64,000 nt of DNA from Paenibacillus turicensis (GTDB lineage: Bacteria; Bacillota; Bacilli; Paenibacillales; Paenibacillaceae), in assembly GCF_017873435.1 (NCBI RefSeq), contig NZ_JAGGKG010000014.1:1-64000 (forward strand). Direction: 5' to 3'. Both the position numbers and the translations under genes were made by a program. The notes beneath the pieces were generated by a model that was not told the origin of the DNA, searched no databases, and saw only the letters and a program-made list of their open reading frames with translations. Positions 38,813 to 48,274 of the stretch are shown here, piece after piece. Within the stretch, counting starts at the first letter, position 1, and every line of letters begins with the position of its first letter.

Positions 38813-39289
38813 TTGTTGAACCGTGTCATTCTTATTGGACGTCTCACTCGTGATCCTGAGTTGCGTTATACACCTTCTGGTGTTGCAGTAACTCAATTCA
38901 CTATCGCAGTGGACAGACCGTTTACATCGCAAGGTGGAGAACGTGAAGCTGATTTTATTCCTGTCGTGACATGGAGACAGTTGGCTGAGACTTGTGCAAA
39001 TTATTTGCGTAAGGGTCGTTTGACTGCAGTGGAAGGACGTATTCAAGTACGGAATTACGAAAATAACGAAGGCAAACGTGTATACGTAACCGAAGTCATT
39101 GCCGATAATGTCCGTTTCTTGGAATCCAATCGCGAAAGCGGTGGAGCTGGCAACGGACCAAGAGAAGAGCAAAGCTTTGGTGGTGGCAACACCAACCGTA
39201 GCAATAATAACTTCTCTAAGGGCAATCAAGATCCATTCTCTGACGACGGTAAGCCGATTGATATATCGGATGATGATTTGCCATTTTAA
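38813..39289 (+). CDS. ssb: single-stranded DNA-binding protein
   Basis: A 158-residue SSB: an OB fold at 1-108 ([43 protein letters not shown]), a Gly/Asn/Ser-rich linker, and the acidic C-terminal tip DISDDDLPF used to recruit partners. The start is the first of two TTG codons, eight bases after AAGGAGG. Confidence 0.98.
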   Translation: MLNRVILIGRLTRDPELRYTPSGVAVTQFTIAVDRPFTSQGGEREADFIPVVTWRQLAETCANYLRKGRLTAVEGRIQVRNYENNEGKRVYVTEVIADNVRFLESNRESGGAGNGPREEQSFGGGNTNRSNNNFSKGNQDPFSDDGKPIDISDDDLPF

Positions 39290-39310
39290 ATATGGAAAGG
39301 ACTGAATCGA

Positions 39311-39580
39311 ATGAGCTTTAAACCAAGAGAAGGCGGAGACGATAAAAGACCGGCTCGCCGTGGCGGACGTAATAAACGTCGTAAAGTTTGTTACTTCACA
39401 GTAAACAAAATTACTCACATTGACTATAAAGACACTGAGCTTTTGAAGAAATTCATTAGCGAGCGTGGTAAAATTTTACCTCGTCGTGTTACTGGTACAA
39501 GTGCGAAGTATCAACGCCTTTTGACAATTGCAATCAAACGCTCTCGTCAAATCGCATTGCTACCGTACACTACTGAATAA
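39311..39580 (+). CDS. rpsR: 30S ribosomal protein S18
   Basis: An 89-residue S18 with a basic N-terminal extension ([20 protein letters not shown]) and the conserved [20 protein letters not shown] and [20 protein letters not shown]. Last gene of the rpsF operon; a strong terminator follows. Confidence 0.98.
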   Translation: MSFKPREGGDDKRPARRGGRNKRRKVCYFTVNKITHIDYKDTELLKKFISERGKILPRRVTGTSAKYQRLLTIAIKRSRQIALLPYTTE

Positions 39581-39588
39581 TAAGTATC

Positions 39589-39632
39589 AAAAAGCTGACT
39601 AAGCAGGGTAACCTGTGAAGTCAGCTTTTTTT
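39589..39632 (+). terminator. rpsR terminator
   Basis: AAAAAGCTGACT/AGTCAGCTTTTT stem with an inner CAGG/CCTG helix and a run of seven T. Confidence 0.93.
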
Positions 39633-40280
39633 ATGTTTATGTTATGCTTCTTTAATCTTGCTAGAATGTCATTACAAGTATTCAATAAGCAGTAGGAAAT
39701 AGACTATTTTACGGCTTAAAATAAAGAAAGCGCTTTTGCTATGAATAAAAAAAACATCAAATATACATTACACTCAAATTACAATTCATGTGATATATAA
39801 AATAGATGTTAAAAAATATATCATGCATATATCAAAAAGTACTTGGAATATTGATGGATATGGGTTATATTATTAAATAATTCAGAATCGCACCTAGGAA
39901 TACTTGAAAGTCAAGGTATTTTATTTTTTTAAATTAATTTGACCCTTGGTTATTTATACGAAATTGTGAATAAAATAATCATTTTGTTGCATTTACAAAT
40001 TTATATAAATTGATAGTAGTCCGATAGTAGTCAAGGAGCAACTAATTTTATTTATTTTTACACTTTATGTAATATGTATGAAAAATTAATATGTTTTGTA
40101 AATTGCAAGTGGAGTTGGTTCAAAGTTAGCGTCATAATTATGTAATATATTATTTATTTATAATATATATTTCTGCTAAACAAAGAAGTAAAAAGCTTTG
40201 AGGGGGTCTTACCTAATTTAGCAGGCAAAGTAACACAGGATTAGGTCTTGAGAGAACATTAAAAATGAGGAGGATTATGA
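39633..40280. other. AT-rich intergenic region before opp operon
   Basis: About 650 bases of very AT-rich DNA with no supportable gene. A perfect AAAGCGCTTT palindrome (39727-39736) resembles a catabolite-responsive element core but is 550 bases from the opp start. Several TATAAT-like hexamers occur, for example 40159-40164, but none has a convincing -35. The last 100 bases hold the structured leader described separately. Confidence 0.4.
40173..40246 (+). promoter_or_regulatory. candidate pseudoknotted leader of opp operon
   Basis: CTGCTAAA (40173-40180) pairs with TTTAGCAG (40217-40224). ACCTAAT (40211-40217), within that loop, pairs with ATTAGGT (40240-40246) outside it. The two perfect helices interlock as an H-type pseudoknot, sharing one base at the junction. 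The structure ends about 20 bases before the GAGGAGG ribosome-binding site of the substrate-binding protein gene. Confidence 0.35.
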
Positions 40281-42029
40281 ATGAAGAAAAAAGGTACAGC
40301 ATTACTAGCTCTAGTACTCATGATGTCAATGGTATTAGCTGCATGTGGTGGTAAAGCAGAGACAAAAACTGAAGGAAGTACACCAAGCAATACCAGCACA
40401 AATGCAGAAAAAGGAAATGCAGGAAATGAAAGTGAAGCTGAATCAGGACTTATTAAAGCTACTGATCCAACCAAAGTTCCAGATGCTGCTAAGGCACGTA
40501 AAGATACTTTAATCATTGCAACAGTTGACCCTAAAGGTGTATTTAACCCAATGTATCAACAAACCGCTTATGACTTCTTCATTAACTATACCTTGTTTGA
40601 TACTTTCGTAGAGGTAAAAGCAGACGGTACTTATACTGAAAGTTTAGCTTCTAAAGTAGATGTATCCGAGGATGGCTTGAAATACACTTTCCATTTGAAA
40701 CCAGACGTTAAATTTACTGATGGTACACCAATGACAGTTAAAGACTATGTCTTTACTTTGAAAATGTATTTAGATAAAAGCTATGATGGTGATTCGGATT
40801 TGATGGCTTACAACATCGTTGGTGCTAAAGAATACAACGAAGGTAAAGCTACTGATATCTCAGGTGTTAAGGTCCTTGATGATCAAACGGTTGAAGTTAC
40901 TGTAAGTGAAGCTACCGCATTAACTTACTCTACATTAGGAACTGTTCCTATTTTACCTGAGCATTACTATGGTAAAGCTTATAAACAAGGTAATTTAGAT
41001 GGAGTTAAAGCACTTAACGCAAAACCACTTGGTAGTGGACAATATGTACTTAAAACCTTCAAGCCTGGTCAAGAAGTAGACCTTGAAGCAAATGCATCAT
41101 ATTTCAGAGGCGCACCTAAAATTAAAAATGTTATTTTCAAAACAGGCACTGATACTACTCATTTAACAAATATGACAACTGGTGCAACTGACCTTAATGG
41201 AGATATCGCTGTTACAGAAGATAATGTAGAGGAGTTAAAAGCTTTAGGTTTTGCTAACATCAACCTATTGCCAAACAATGGTTATGGTTATATTGCATTT
41301 AACCACAAGCTGGATAAATTTAAAGATGTAAAAGTACGTCAAGCGTTAACCTATGGTCTTAATCGTGCTGAAATCGTAAGTGCAATTTATGGTCCTTATG
41401 CTAAAGTAATCAACATTCCGCAATCTAACGTATCTTGGTCTTATACAGATGAAAATATTGAAAAGTATGACTTTGATATGGAGAAAGCAAAACAATTGTT
41501 GGATGAAGCTGGCTGGAAGGTTGGCTCAAATGGTATTCGTGAAAAAGATGGTAAACAATTCTCTATCAACTTTACGGCTACAGCGGATAACCCAGTTGTA
41601 GATGCCTTGCTTCCTGTAATGACACAAAACTATCAAGAGCTTGGTATTAAGCTTGAAAAAGAAACACTTGATTTCAACGCTATTATTGATAAGCAACAAA
41701 CTGGTGATTTTGAAATGTTCTTCGCAGCTTGGGGCTTAACTCCTGATCCAGATACAACTACCTTAATTACAGATGGTGCTCAAAATAGAATTGGCTACTC
41801 TAATCCTAAAGTCGATGAGTTGACTAAAAAAGGTAAATATGAGTTAGATTTAGAAAAACGTAAAGAAATTTATAAAGAGCTTTACCAAGAAATCAATAAA
41901 GATGTACCTACGATCTTGATGTACCAAAGAAGTAACATGGTAACTTATAGTGCCCGTGTTGATGGCTTTGATATTTCACCGTATAAAGATTACCCATATA
42001 GTTTGTTCCAAGCACAATTGCAACAATAA
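40281..42029 (+). CDS. oppA: oligopeptide ABC transporter substrate-binding lipoprotein
   Basis: A 582-residue extracytoplasmic binding protein of family 5 (SBP_bac_5). A lipoprotein signal is present with Cys22 in VLAACGG, followed by a Thr/Ser/Glu-rich linker. Family segments include LKYTFHLKPDVKFTDGTPMT, FKDVKVRQALTYGLNRAEIV and DFEMFFAAWGLTPDPD. It is first in a five-gene opp/dpp operon and separated by 69 bases from the first permease; it probably binds peptides, though nickel or other solutes are transported by relatives. GAGGAGG precedes the ATG. Confidence 0.93.
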   Translation: MKKKGTALLALVLMMSMVLAACGGKAETKTEGSTPSNTSTNAEKGNAGNESEAESGLIKATDPTKVPDAAKARKDTLIIATVDPKGVFNPMYQQTAYDFFINYTLFDTFVEVKADGTYTESLASKVDVSEDGLKYTFHLKPDVKFTDGTPMTVKDYVFTLKMYLDKSYDGDSDLMAYNIVGAKEYNEGKATDISGVKVLDDQTVEVTVSEATALTYSTLGTVPILPEHYYGKAYKQGNLDGVKALNAKPLGSGQYVLKTFKPGQEVDLEANASYFRGAPKIKNVIFKTGTDTTHLTNMTTGATDLNGDIAVTEDNVEELKALGFANINLLPNNGYGYIAFNHKLDKFKDVKVRQALTYGLNRAEIVSAIYGPYAKVINIPQSNVSWSYTDENIEKYDFDMEKAKQLLDEAGWKVGSNGIREKDGKQFSINFTATADNPVVDALLPVMTQNYQELGIKLEKETLDFNAIIDKQQTGDFEMFFAAWGLTPDPDTTTLITDGAQNRIGYSNPKVDELTKKGKYELDLEKRKEIYKELYQEINKDVPTILMYQRSNMVTYSARVDGFDISPYKDYPYSLFQAQLQQ

Positions 42030-42098
42030 ACAAGTGAGGGTGTGCCCAGTTGATATAGGCTGGGTACACCCGTATTTTGAGCCAGGAGGAAGTTTATA

Positions 42099-43061
42099 AT
42101 GAAGCAGTATATTATTAGACGGCTGCTGCAAATGATTCCAACAATGATAGGAATATCTATCGTTGTATTTGCAATTTCTGCGATGGTCCCTGGAGATTAC
42201 ATTACCGCAAAGCAAAGTCCAAATATGACTCAGGAAAAAATCGATCATTTGCGTAGTGTATATGGACTTGATCAACCTGAATATTTACGTTATTTTACTT
42301 GGGCAGGTAATATGATTACAGGGAATATGGGTGATTCCTTTCAACATCAGAAGCCAGTTACTGAAGTTATTTCATCTTATGTATGGAATTCATTTGTTAT
42401 CGCCTTTGCGAGCTTAGTATTAAGTTGGATGATTGCAATTGTAACAGGTGTTTTCTCAGCGAAGTTTCAGTATTCATTATTTGATCGAATAATCACGATG
42501 ATTGTTTTTATATGTATGTCATTACCATCCTTTTTTATAGGACTTTTATTAGTTAAAGTATTTGCACTTAACCTAGGCATTTTACCAGTCAGTGGGATGA
42601 CCACTGCCGGCTCTACAGCGACAGGACTAGATTATGTCCTAGATGTCGCGAAGCATAGCGTACTTCCTGTTGCAGTGTTAACGATGATTAGTACAGGTAG
42701 CTTAACCCGTTATTTCCGTACAAGTATGTTAGAGGTAATTAGACAGGATTATATCCGAACTGCAAGGGCAAAAGGGTTAAAGGAACGTACCGTTATTTTC
42801 AAGCATGCATTGCGTAATGCGATGATTCCAGCTATTACTTTGCTTGGCTTTGAGCTTCCTGCTTTATTTGGTGGCGCAATGATTTTAGAGCAAATTTTTG
42901 TATGGCCAGGGATTGGTCACATTTATCTAGGTTCCATTAATATGCGTGACTATCCATTTATGTTAGGTTTCACTGTATTTATCGCTGGATTAACATTAAT
43001 AGGCAATCTGATCTCGGATGTATTGTATGGTATAGCTGATCCGAGAATACGCTTGAAGTAG
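42099..43061 (+). CDS. oppB: oligopeptide ABC transporter permease OppB-type
   Basis: A 320-residue inner-membrane permease with six predicted membrane segments and the coupling EAA loop (EVIRQDYIRTARAKGLKERTV, about 210-230). The N-terminal MKQYIIRRLLQMIPTMIGIS is characteristic of OppB/DppB. It pairs with the next gene to form the channel. Confidence 0.93.
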   Translation: MKQYIIRRLLQMIPTMIGISIVVFAISAMVPGDYITAKQSPNMTQEKIDHLRSVYGLDQPEYLRYFTWAGNMITGNMGDSFQHQKPVTEVISSYVWNSFVIAFASLVLSWMIAIVTGVFSAKFQYSLFDRIITMIVFICMSLPSFFIGLLLVKVFALNLGILPVSGMTTAGSTATGLDYVLDVAKHSVLPVAVLTMISTGSLTRYFRTSMLEVIRQDYIRTARAKGLKERTVIFKHALRNAMIPAITLLGFELPALFGGAMILEQIFVWPGIGHIYLGSINMRDYPFMLGFTVFIAGLTLIGNLISDVLYGIADPRIRLK

Positions 43062-43073
43062 GGGGAGATTATT

Positions 43074-43997
43074 TTGTCCGCAGAAGTAGCCTCTGTGAAT
43101 AAGAAAGCAATGACTAAGCCACCAGCACCAGATTCCATGTTGAAAATCACTTTAAGACGTTTTGCTAAAAATCGGTTAGCTGTGGTTGGTTTTATTATAA
43201 TTATATTCATGTTTTTACTTTGCTTTATTGGTCCCATGTTATCACCATATAACTTGTATGATGTCACCGTAAAGGATAAAAATTTGGCACCTTCCATGGA
43301 GCATTGGCTGGGGACTGATAAGTTAGGCCGTGACATTCTGTTACGTGTAATGTTAGCAGGTCGTATATCTTTATTAGTAGGTTTAGTAGCTACTGTAGTT
43401 ACAGTGGTCATTGGATCCACTCTAGGAGCATTAGCTGGTTTTTATCGTAAATGGGTAGATGCAGTTATTATGCGTATTTGTGATATTTTTATGGCATTAC
43501 CATCACTGCCTATTTTAATTATTTTAGGTGCCGTGCTATCTGACTTGAAAGTTTCTTCAGATTATCGTATTTACTATCTTATGTTGATTATTGGTATACT
43601 CGGTTGGACTGGATTAGCTCGTTTGGTTCGTGGACAAATACTTACGTTACGTGAGCAGGAGTTTATGCAAGCAACAGAAGCGCTTGGTTTAAAGGATAGA
43701 CGCAAAATATTTCGTCATTTATTGCCAAACACAATTCCAATTATTATTGTGTCCGCAACGTTGTCTGTTGCAGGTGCAATTTTATATGAATCTGCAATGA
43801 GCTTCTTAGGAATTGGTGTTGTTCCTCCAACGCCTTCATGGGGTAACATGATTTCCGCAGCTAATAATTTAGTGGATTTTAACAAACGACCATGGCTTTG
43901 GATTCCACCAGGTATGTGTATTTTGTTAACGACAGTGTCCATTAACTTTATTGGTGACGGATTACGTGATGCGTTAGATCCGAAGATGAAGATGTAA
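43074..43997 (+). CDS. oppC: oligopeptide ABC transporter permease OppC-type
   Basis: A 307-residue permease of the OppC/DppC type with a cytoplasmic N-terminal stretch, six membrane segments and the EAA loop (LREQEFMQATEALGLKDRRKI). HWLGTDKLGRDILLRVMLAG and SFLGIGVVPPTPSWG are the family markers. The start is a TTG after GGGGGAG. Confidence 0.93.
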   Translation: MSAEVASVNKKAMTKPPAPDSMLKITLRRFAKNRLAVVGFIIIIFMFLLCFIGPMLSPYNLYDVTVKDKNLAPSMEHWLGTDKLGRDILLRVMLAGRISLLVGLVATVVTVVIGSTLGALAGFYRKWVDAVIMRICDIFMALPSLPILIILGAVLSDLKVSSDYRIYYLMLIIGILGWTGLARLVRGQILTLREQEFMQATEALGLKDRRKIFRHLLPNTIPIIIVSATLSVAGAILYESAMSFLGIGVVPPTPSWGNMISAANNLVDFNKRPWLWIPPGMCILLTTVSINFIGDGLRDALDPKMKM

Positions 43998-44030
43998 TAA
44001 CAAGGATCGGATGGATAAGGAGAGTTTAAA

Positions 44031-45020
44031 ATGGCTAAAGATCTGGTAGAATTCAGAAATTTAAAAACTCATTTTCATACCTCAGCAGGGGTTGTTAAGG
44101 CTGTAGATGATGTGAGCTTTAAAATACGTGAAGGTGAAACTCTTTGTGTCGTAGGAGAATCTGGCTGTGGTAAAAGTGTTACTGCCATGTCACTGATGCA
44201 ATTAATTGAAACTCCCCCAGGCAAAATTGCAGGAGGCGAGATTTTCTTTGAAGGTAAGGATTTATTGAAGATGAGCAAGAGGGAAATGTCGAGCATTCGA
44301 GGGAACGAAATTTCGATGATATTCCAAGAGCCAATGTCTTCTTTAAACCCTGTCTTGACCATTGGTCAACAAATTGTGGAGCCGATCTTGCTTCATACGT
44401 TATTAGATCGTAAGGCAGCAAAGAAAAAGGCAATCGAACTCATTAATCTCGTAGGTATTCCTCGTGCCGAAAGTATTTTTGACAGCTATCCACATGAGCT
44501 TAGTGGTGGAATGCGTCAACGGATTATGATTGCTATTGCGCTAAGCTGCGACCCTAAACTATTAATTGCAGATGAGCCTACAACCGCACTTGATGTAACG
44601 ATTCAAGCGCAGATTCTTGATCTTATGCGTGATATTAAGAAAAAATTGAATACCTCCATTATGTTGATTACACATGATTTAGGTGTAGTTGCAGAAATGG
44701 CGGATTATGTTGTTGTTATGTACGCAGGCAAGGTAATTGAAGAGGGTCCTGTACATGAAATCTTTAAAAACCCACAACATCCTTATACACAAGGGTTACT
44801 AAAGGCAAGACCTGTAATGGGACAAAGACAAGAAAGACTATATTCGATTCCAGGGCAAGTGCCAAACCCAATCGAGCTTGGTGTCAATTGTCACTTCCAT
44901 GATCGTTGTGCTTCTTGTATGGATGTGTGTACAGTGAAGCAGCCTTCCCTTCGGGCCTATGAAGTATCAGAACATAAAGTATCCTGTTGGTTATATGAGG
45001 AAGAGAGGGGAGCACAGTGA
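44031..45020 (+). CDS. oppD: oligopeptide ABC transporter ATPase OppD-type
   Basis: A 329-residue ATPase: Walker A GESGCGKS, signature LSGGMRQR, Walker [13 protein letters not shown], switch THD. The C-terminal oligo_HPY region has Cys residues ([14 protein letters not shown]) that in related proteins bind an iron-sulfur cluster. The stop overlaps oppF by four bases. Confidence 0.94.
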   Translation: MAKDLVEFRNLKTHFHTSAGVVKAVDDVSFKIREGETLCVVGESGCGKSVTAMSLMQLIETPPGKIAGGEIFFEGKDLLKMSKREMSSIRGNEISMIFQEPMSSLNPVLTIGQQIVEPILLHTLLDRKAAKKKAIELINLVGIPRAESIFDSYPHELSGGMRQRIMIAIALSCDPKLLIADEPTTALDVTIQAQILDLMRDIKKKLNTSIMLITHDLGVVAEMADYVVVMYAGKVIEEGPVHEIFKNPQHPYTQGLLKARPVMGQRQERLYSIPGQVPNPIELGVNCHFHDRCASCMDVCTVKQPSLRAYEVSEHKVSCWLYEEERGAQ

Positions 45021-45982
45021 CACAACCTTTGATACAGGTAGAAAACCTCAAGAAGTATTTTCCAGTAACTGGTGGTGTTTTTCAACGTACAGTTGCTCAT
45101 GTGAAGGCAGTAGATGATGTGTCCTTTAACATCCATAAGGGTGAAGCTTTTGGTTTAGTTGGTGAGTCTGGTTGTGGCAAAAGTACAATTGGGCGTACTA
45201 TTTTACGACTACATGAGAAAACTTCTGGTAACGTATTATATCAAGGTAAAGATATTTATGCGTTGCCTAAAGAAGAAATGCGTCGACTGCGTCCTAAGCT
45301 ACAAATTGTATTTCAGGACCCATTTAGCTCCCTAAACCCTCGGATTAAGGTGGGGCATGCAATTGGCGAGGCTTTATATGATCATGGGGTTAAAGATCCT
45401 AAAGAAGTGAAACGTCGTGTGTTAGAAACGCTGGAGATATGTGGACTTGCAAGCTACCATTATGATCGATATCCTCATGAATTTTCAGGGGGACAACGTC
45501 AACGGATTGGTATCGCTCGTGCACTGATTCTAAATCCTGACTTTGTCGTTGCTGATGAGCCCGTTTCAGCATTGGATGTATCCATTCAAGCCCAAATTAT
45601 TAACTTATTAAGTGACCTAAGACGAGATAAGCAATTAACTTACTTATTCATCTCACACGATCTTGGTGTTGTGGAGCATTTATGTGATACTGTAGGTGTA
45701 ATGTACCTCGGCTCTATGGTTGAAATGGCTAGCAAGGATGAGTTGTTTGCAAACCCATTACATCCCTATACAAAAGCACTGATGTCTGCAATTCCAATTC
45801 CTGATCCTACAGCTACAAGAGAACGAATTGTATTGCAAGGGGATATTCCAAGCCCGGTAAATCCACCGTCTGGATGCAAGTTCCATACTAGATGCCCGCT
45901 AGCGACAGATATTTGTAAACAACAGGTTCCGGAATATCGTAATGTAGGTAATAATCACTCTGTAGCATGTCATTTGGTATAA
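45017..45982 (+). CDS. oppF: oligopeptide ABC transporter ATPase OppF-type
   Basis: A 321-residue ATPase partner of OppD: Walker [10 protein letters not shown], signature FSGGQRQRIGIAR, Walker B VVADEPVSALDVS, and a C-terminal CKFHTRCPLATDIC segment. GTG start coupled to oppD. The operon ends in a terminator. Confidence 0.94.
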   Translation: MTQPLIQVENLKKYFPVTGGVFQRTVAHVKAVDDVSFNIHKGEAFGLVGESGCGKSTIGRTILRLHEKTSGNVLYQGKDIYALPKEEMRRLRPKLQIVFQDPFSSLNPRIKVGHAIGEALYDHGVKDPKEVKRRVLETLEICGLASYHYDRYPHEFSGGQRQRIGIARALILNPDFVVADEPVSALDVSIQAQIINLLSDLRRDKQLTYLFISHDLGVVEHLCDTVGVMYLGSMVEMASKDELFANPLHPYTKALMSAIPIPDPTATRERIVLQGDIPSPVNPPSGCKFHTRCPLATDICKQQVPEYRNVGNNHSVACHLV

Positions 45983-46029
45983 TACTGTATTAAGCTACAC
46001 ATTTGTAATTCCGCAAATTTCTATTATTA

Positions 46030-46067
46030 GCCGTTCTTATCGTTTTTTAGCGATAGGAGCGGTTTTT
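46030..46067 (+). terminator. opp operon terminator
   Basis: CCGTTCTTATCG pairs with CGATAGGAGCGG (with G-U pairs), followed by five T. It lies 48 bases after oppF. Confidence 0.88.
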
Positions 46068-46085
46068 GTAAATTATATGCTATTG

Positions 46086-46115
46086 TTGTATTCAAAATCC
46101 TCAATGTGGTATAGT
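46086..46115 (+). promoter_or_regulatory. candidate promoter for LCP gene
   Basis: TTGTAT (46086-46091), an 18-base spacer and TATAGT (46110-46115), 150 bases before the LCP start codon. Confidence 0.5.
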
Positions 46116-46264
46116 CGAAAAGGTAGAGCTTCGAAATTAAGATCAATAGGTTCGTTACCTTTTTGTAAATTTTATTGATCCTATAGCGATTACAATAACA
46201 GTAATTGTAATTCATACTTTTTTTGATGCTATCATTCACTTATATTTCCAGATGGAGGAAAACA

Positions 46265-47338
46265 ATGTTAGAACGGAAAAGTCGTAAAAATAGTAAACCA
46301 GCAAAGAAAAAAAAGAATAAGGTCAAAATTGCTAGTATCTCCTTGATTATTATCATCTTAATCGGGGCAGGAGCATATATATATCGTAAGGAAATGGCTG
46401 TACTTGCATTTGATTTATTTTTATCGGGTCAAGTTGAAGAAACGTTGGAGAAATCATATGCTCCAATTGAAGGTGATGAGCCTAAGCCTGTAGTAGAGGC
46501 TAATCAAGAGATCAAACCTTTCAGTGTATTGTTGTTAGGTGTTGACCAACGTGAAAATGAGCCTGCACGCTCAGATACGATGATTTATTCGATTATACGC
46601 CCAACTGATTCTAAAGTCCTGTTGCTATCTATCCCACGTGATACGTATACCGAAATTGTTGGAAGAGATAAAGAGGATAAAATTAATCATGCCTATGCCT
46701 TTGGTGGAGAAAAAATGGCGATCGATACGGTTGAGCATTTTTTAGGTCATGATGTTGGTTATTATGCAGCGATTAATTTTGAGGGATTGCGTGAGGTAGT
46801 AGATGCACTTGGTGGTGTAGAGCTTCCAATCACTAAGGATATTGTTAATAAAGAGAAGGCGCATGAAAAGTTTACGATTAAAGCAAATAAGCCACTATAT
46901 GATGGACAGGAAGCGCTAAATTTTGTTCGTTATCGTGAAGATGGCGCAGATAATCGTACAAAACGCCATTCAGTATTTTTAAATGCAATGGTAGACAGAA
47001 TGCTTAAATTAGATCAGGTTGGGAAAATTCCAGAGTTAATTAGTATGTTAGGCAACAACTTTAAGACAGATATGACGCCAAGCTTTATTATTCAGTTATC
47101 AAAGCAGGTATTATTAAATCAACGACCTGAGATAAATGGATTCACAATTGCAGCAGAGGGTAAAAGAATGCATGGGATTTATTATGATATTGTTAAAGAG
47201 GATGACCTAAATTACGCAAAACAATTAATAGAAAATTGGTCTGATCCCAATACTAAAGCGACAGAGCTCCTTAATCCGCTAGACAGAGATAAGCATGAGA
47301 AAAATGATGGTAGCACAACTTCAAAAACAAAGTCTTAA
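46265..47338 (+). CDS. LytR-CpsA-Psr (LCP) family protein
   Basis: A 357-residue LCP-family membrane protein; relatives transfer teichoic acid or other polymers from lipid carriers to peptidoglycan. A basic cytoplasmic N-terminus (KSRKNSKPAKKKKNKVK) and one membrane segment (about 22-40) precede the extracellular catalytic domain, which has LLLGVDQR, ARSDTMI, LLSIPRDTY and the arginine-rich VRYREDGADNRTKRH. The tail is low-complexity Ser/Thr/Lys. AGATGGAGG precedes the ATG at 46265; the frame opens 14 codons earlier. Monocistronic by its terminator. Confidence 0.93.
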   Translation: MLERKSRKNSKPAKKKKNKVKIASISLIIIILIGAGAYIYRKEMAVLAFDLFLSGQVEETLEKSYAPIEGDEPKPVVEANQEIKPFSVLLLGVDQRENEPARSDTMIYSIIRPTDSKVLLLSIPRDTYTEIVGRDKEDKINHAYAFGGEKMAIDTVEHFLGHDVGYYAAINFEGLREVVDALGGVELPITKDIVNKEKAHEKFTIKANKPLYDGQEALNFVRYREDGADNRTKRHSVFLNAMVDRMLKLDQVGKIPELISMLGNNFKTDMTPSFIIQLSKQVLLNQRPEINGFTIAAEGKRMHGIYYDIVKEDDLNYAKQLIENWSDPNTKATELLNPLDRDKHEKNDGSTTSKTKS

Positions 47339-47368
47339 TAGACCTCATTAGATATATTTATTAATTCC

Positions 47369-47400
47369 TCGGCAGTCCGGATTTCGGCTGCCGATTTGTT
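47369..47400 (+). terminator. LCP gene terminator
   Basis: TCGGCAG/CTGCCGA stem (47369-47394), followed by TTTGTT. The tail is short, so it may be leaky toward the CBS gene. Confidence 0.6.
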
Positions 47401-47443
47401 GCCTATGGCAAATCATAGATCAATTTTAGGAGGATTTGTTTTT

Positions 47444-47869
47444 ATGAATATTGCATTTTTTTTACTTCCTAAGCATGATGTTGTAGCTGTAACCTTAGAT
47501 TCTACATTGAGGCAAACATTAGAGCGTATGGAATTCCATCGTTATACTGCCATCCCGATTATAGGAGAAGATGGGGTGTACGTAGGGACTGTGACAGAAG
47601 GCGACTTGTTATGGTACATGAAAAGTTCAGAGGGCAAAGTGAACTTTGATACAGCTTCAAAATATTTATTAAAGGATGTCCCATTAAAGGTGGACAATAA
47701 GTCTGTTCGAATTGATGCCGATATGGAGGATTTAATTTCGCTAGCTAAGGTACAAAACTTCGTGCCTGTTGTGGATGATATGGGACGTTTTATCGGGATT
47801 GTACGTCGCAGTCAAATTATTGAGTATTGTGAAAAGTTTGTTACTGTGGCTCCTTCTAATAAAAAATAG
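47444..47869 (+). CDS. CBS domain-containing protein
   Basis: A 141-residue protein made almost wholly of a CBS pair (about 9-65 and 75-131), the usual adenine-nucleotide sensor module (TAIPIIGEDGVYVGTVTEGDLLW, FVPVVDDMGRFIGIVRRSQII). Bacillales have similar stand-alone CBS proteins, some of which bind c-di-AMP. A c-di-AMP phosphodiesterase gene (gdpP) lies 1.4 kb downstream, but the ligand here is unknown. AGGAGG lies ten bases before the ATG at 47444. Confidence 0.85.
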   Translation: MNIAFFLLPKHDVVAVTLDSTLRQTLERMEFHRYTAIPIIGEDGVYVGTVTEGDLLWYMKSSEGKVNFDTASKYLLKDVPLKVDNKSVRIDADMEDLISLAKVQNFVPVVDDMGRFIGIVRRSQIIEYCEKFVTVAPSNKK

Positions 47870-47966
47870 GATAATATGTTGCCATTTTGTGCAATCGGTT
47901 TCCTGTTTTATTTTGTGTTATAATCAAAAATAAAGCACTTTTTAAGAAGGGTGGAAGCTGTCTACC

Positions 47967-48269
47967 ATGCATAAAGAAATGGATGTGGCTAAACGCGCCA
48001 AGGTGATTGAATGGCTTAAAACCGAAGTAATTGATCACGTATCTCGTTTGTTTAAAGGTTTATGGGAAGGCAGCACAACGCGAGTAAGCGATAGTTTAGC
48101 GAGCTTAATTGTTAGTAGTTATATTCTTGGTCGCAGACTAGGCATATCTTATCGTGATTTGGATGATACCGTTCTGGAGAAGCTAAAAAAACATAAGCAG
48201 GAAGGTCACCAGTTAGAAGACTGGTATCAGGATATTTCTACTTTGGAAGAACATATGCGTAAGAGGTGA
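47967..48269 (+). CDS. MazG-like family protein
   Basis: A 100-residue all-helical protein of the small MazG-like group found upstream of the DUF2232/gdpP genes in Paenibacillus. It opens MHKEMDVAKRAKVIEWLKTEV. The classic EExxE metal motif of true MazG pyrophosphatases is not evident, so activity is doubtful. A second ATG four codons on is an alternative start. It overlaps the next frame by four bases. Confidence 0.78.
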   Translation: MHKEMDVAKRAKVIEWLKTEVIDHVSRLFKGLWEGSTTRVSDSLASLIVSSYILGRRLGISYRDLDDTVLEKLKKHKQEGHQLEDWYQDISTLEEHMRKR

Positions 48270-48274
48270 ATAAT

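Noticed and set aside
38528..39418. 296-codon open frame on the minus strand across rpsF and ssb
   Set aside because: It lies entirely antisense to rpsF, ssb and part of rpsR, has no ribosome-binding site or family motifs, and is explained by the codon bias of the real genes.
39725..39738. AAAGCGCTTT palindrome as a CcpA cre site
   Set aside because: The core fits only loosely and it is about 550 bases from the nearest start codon, with no promoter recognised beside it.
42950..43420. 156-codon minus-strand frame over the opp permease genes
   Set aside because: Antisense shadow of oppB/oppC with no recognisable protein features.
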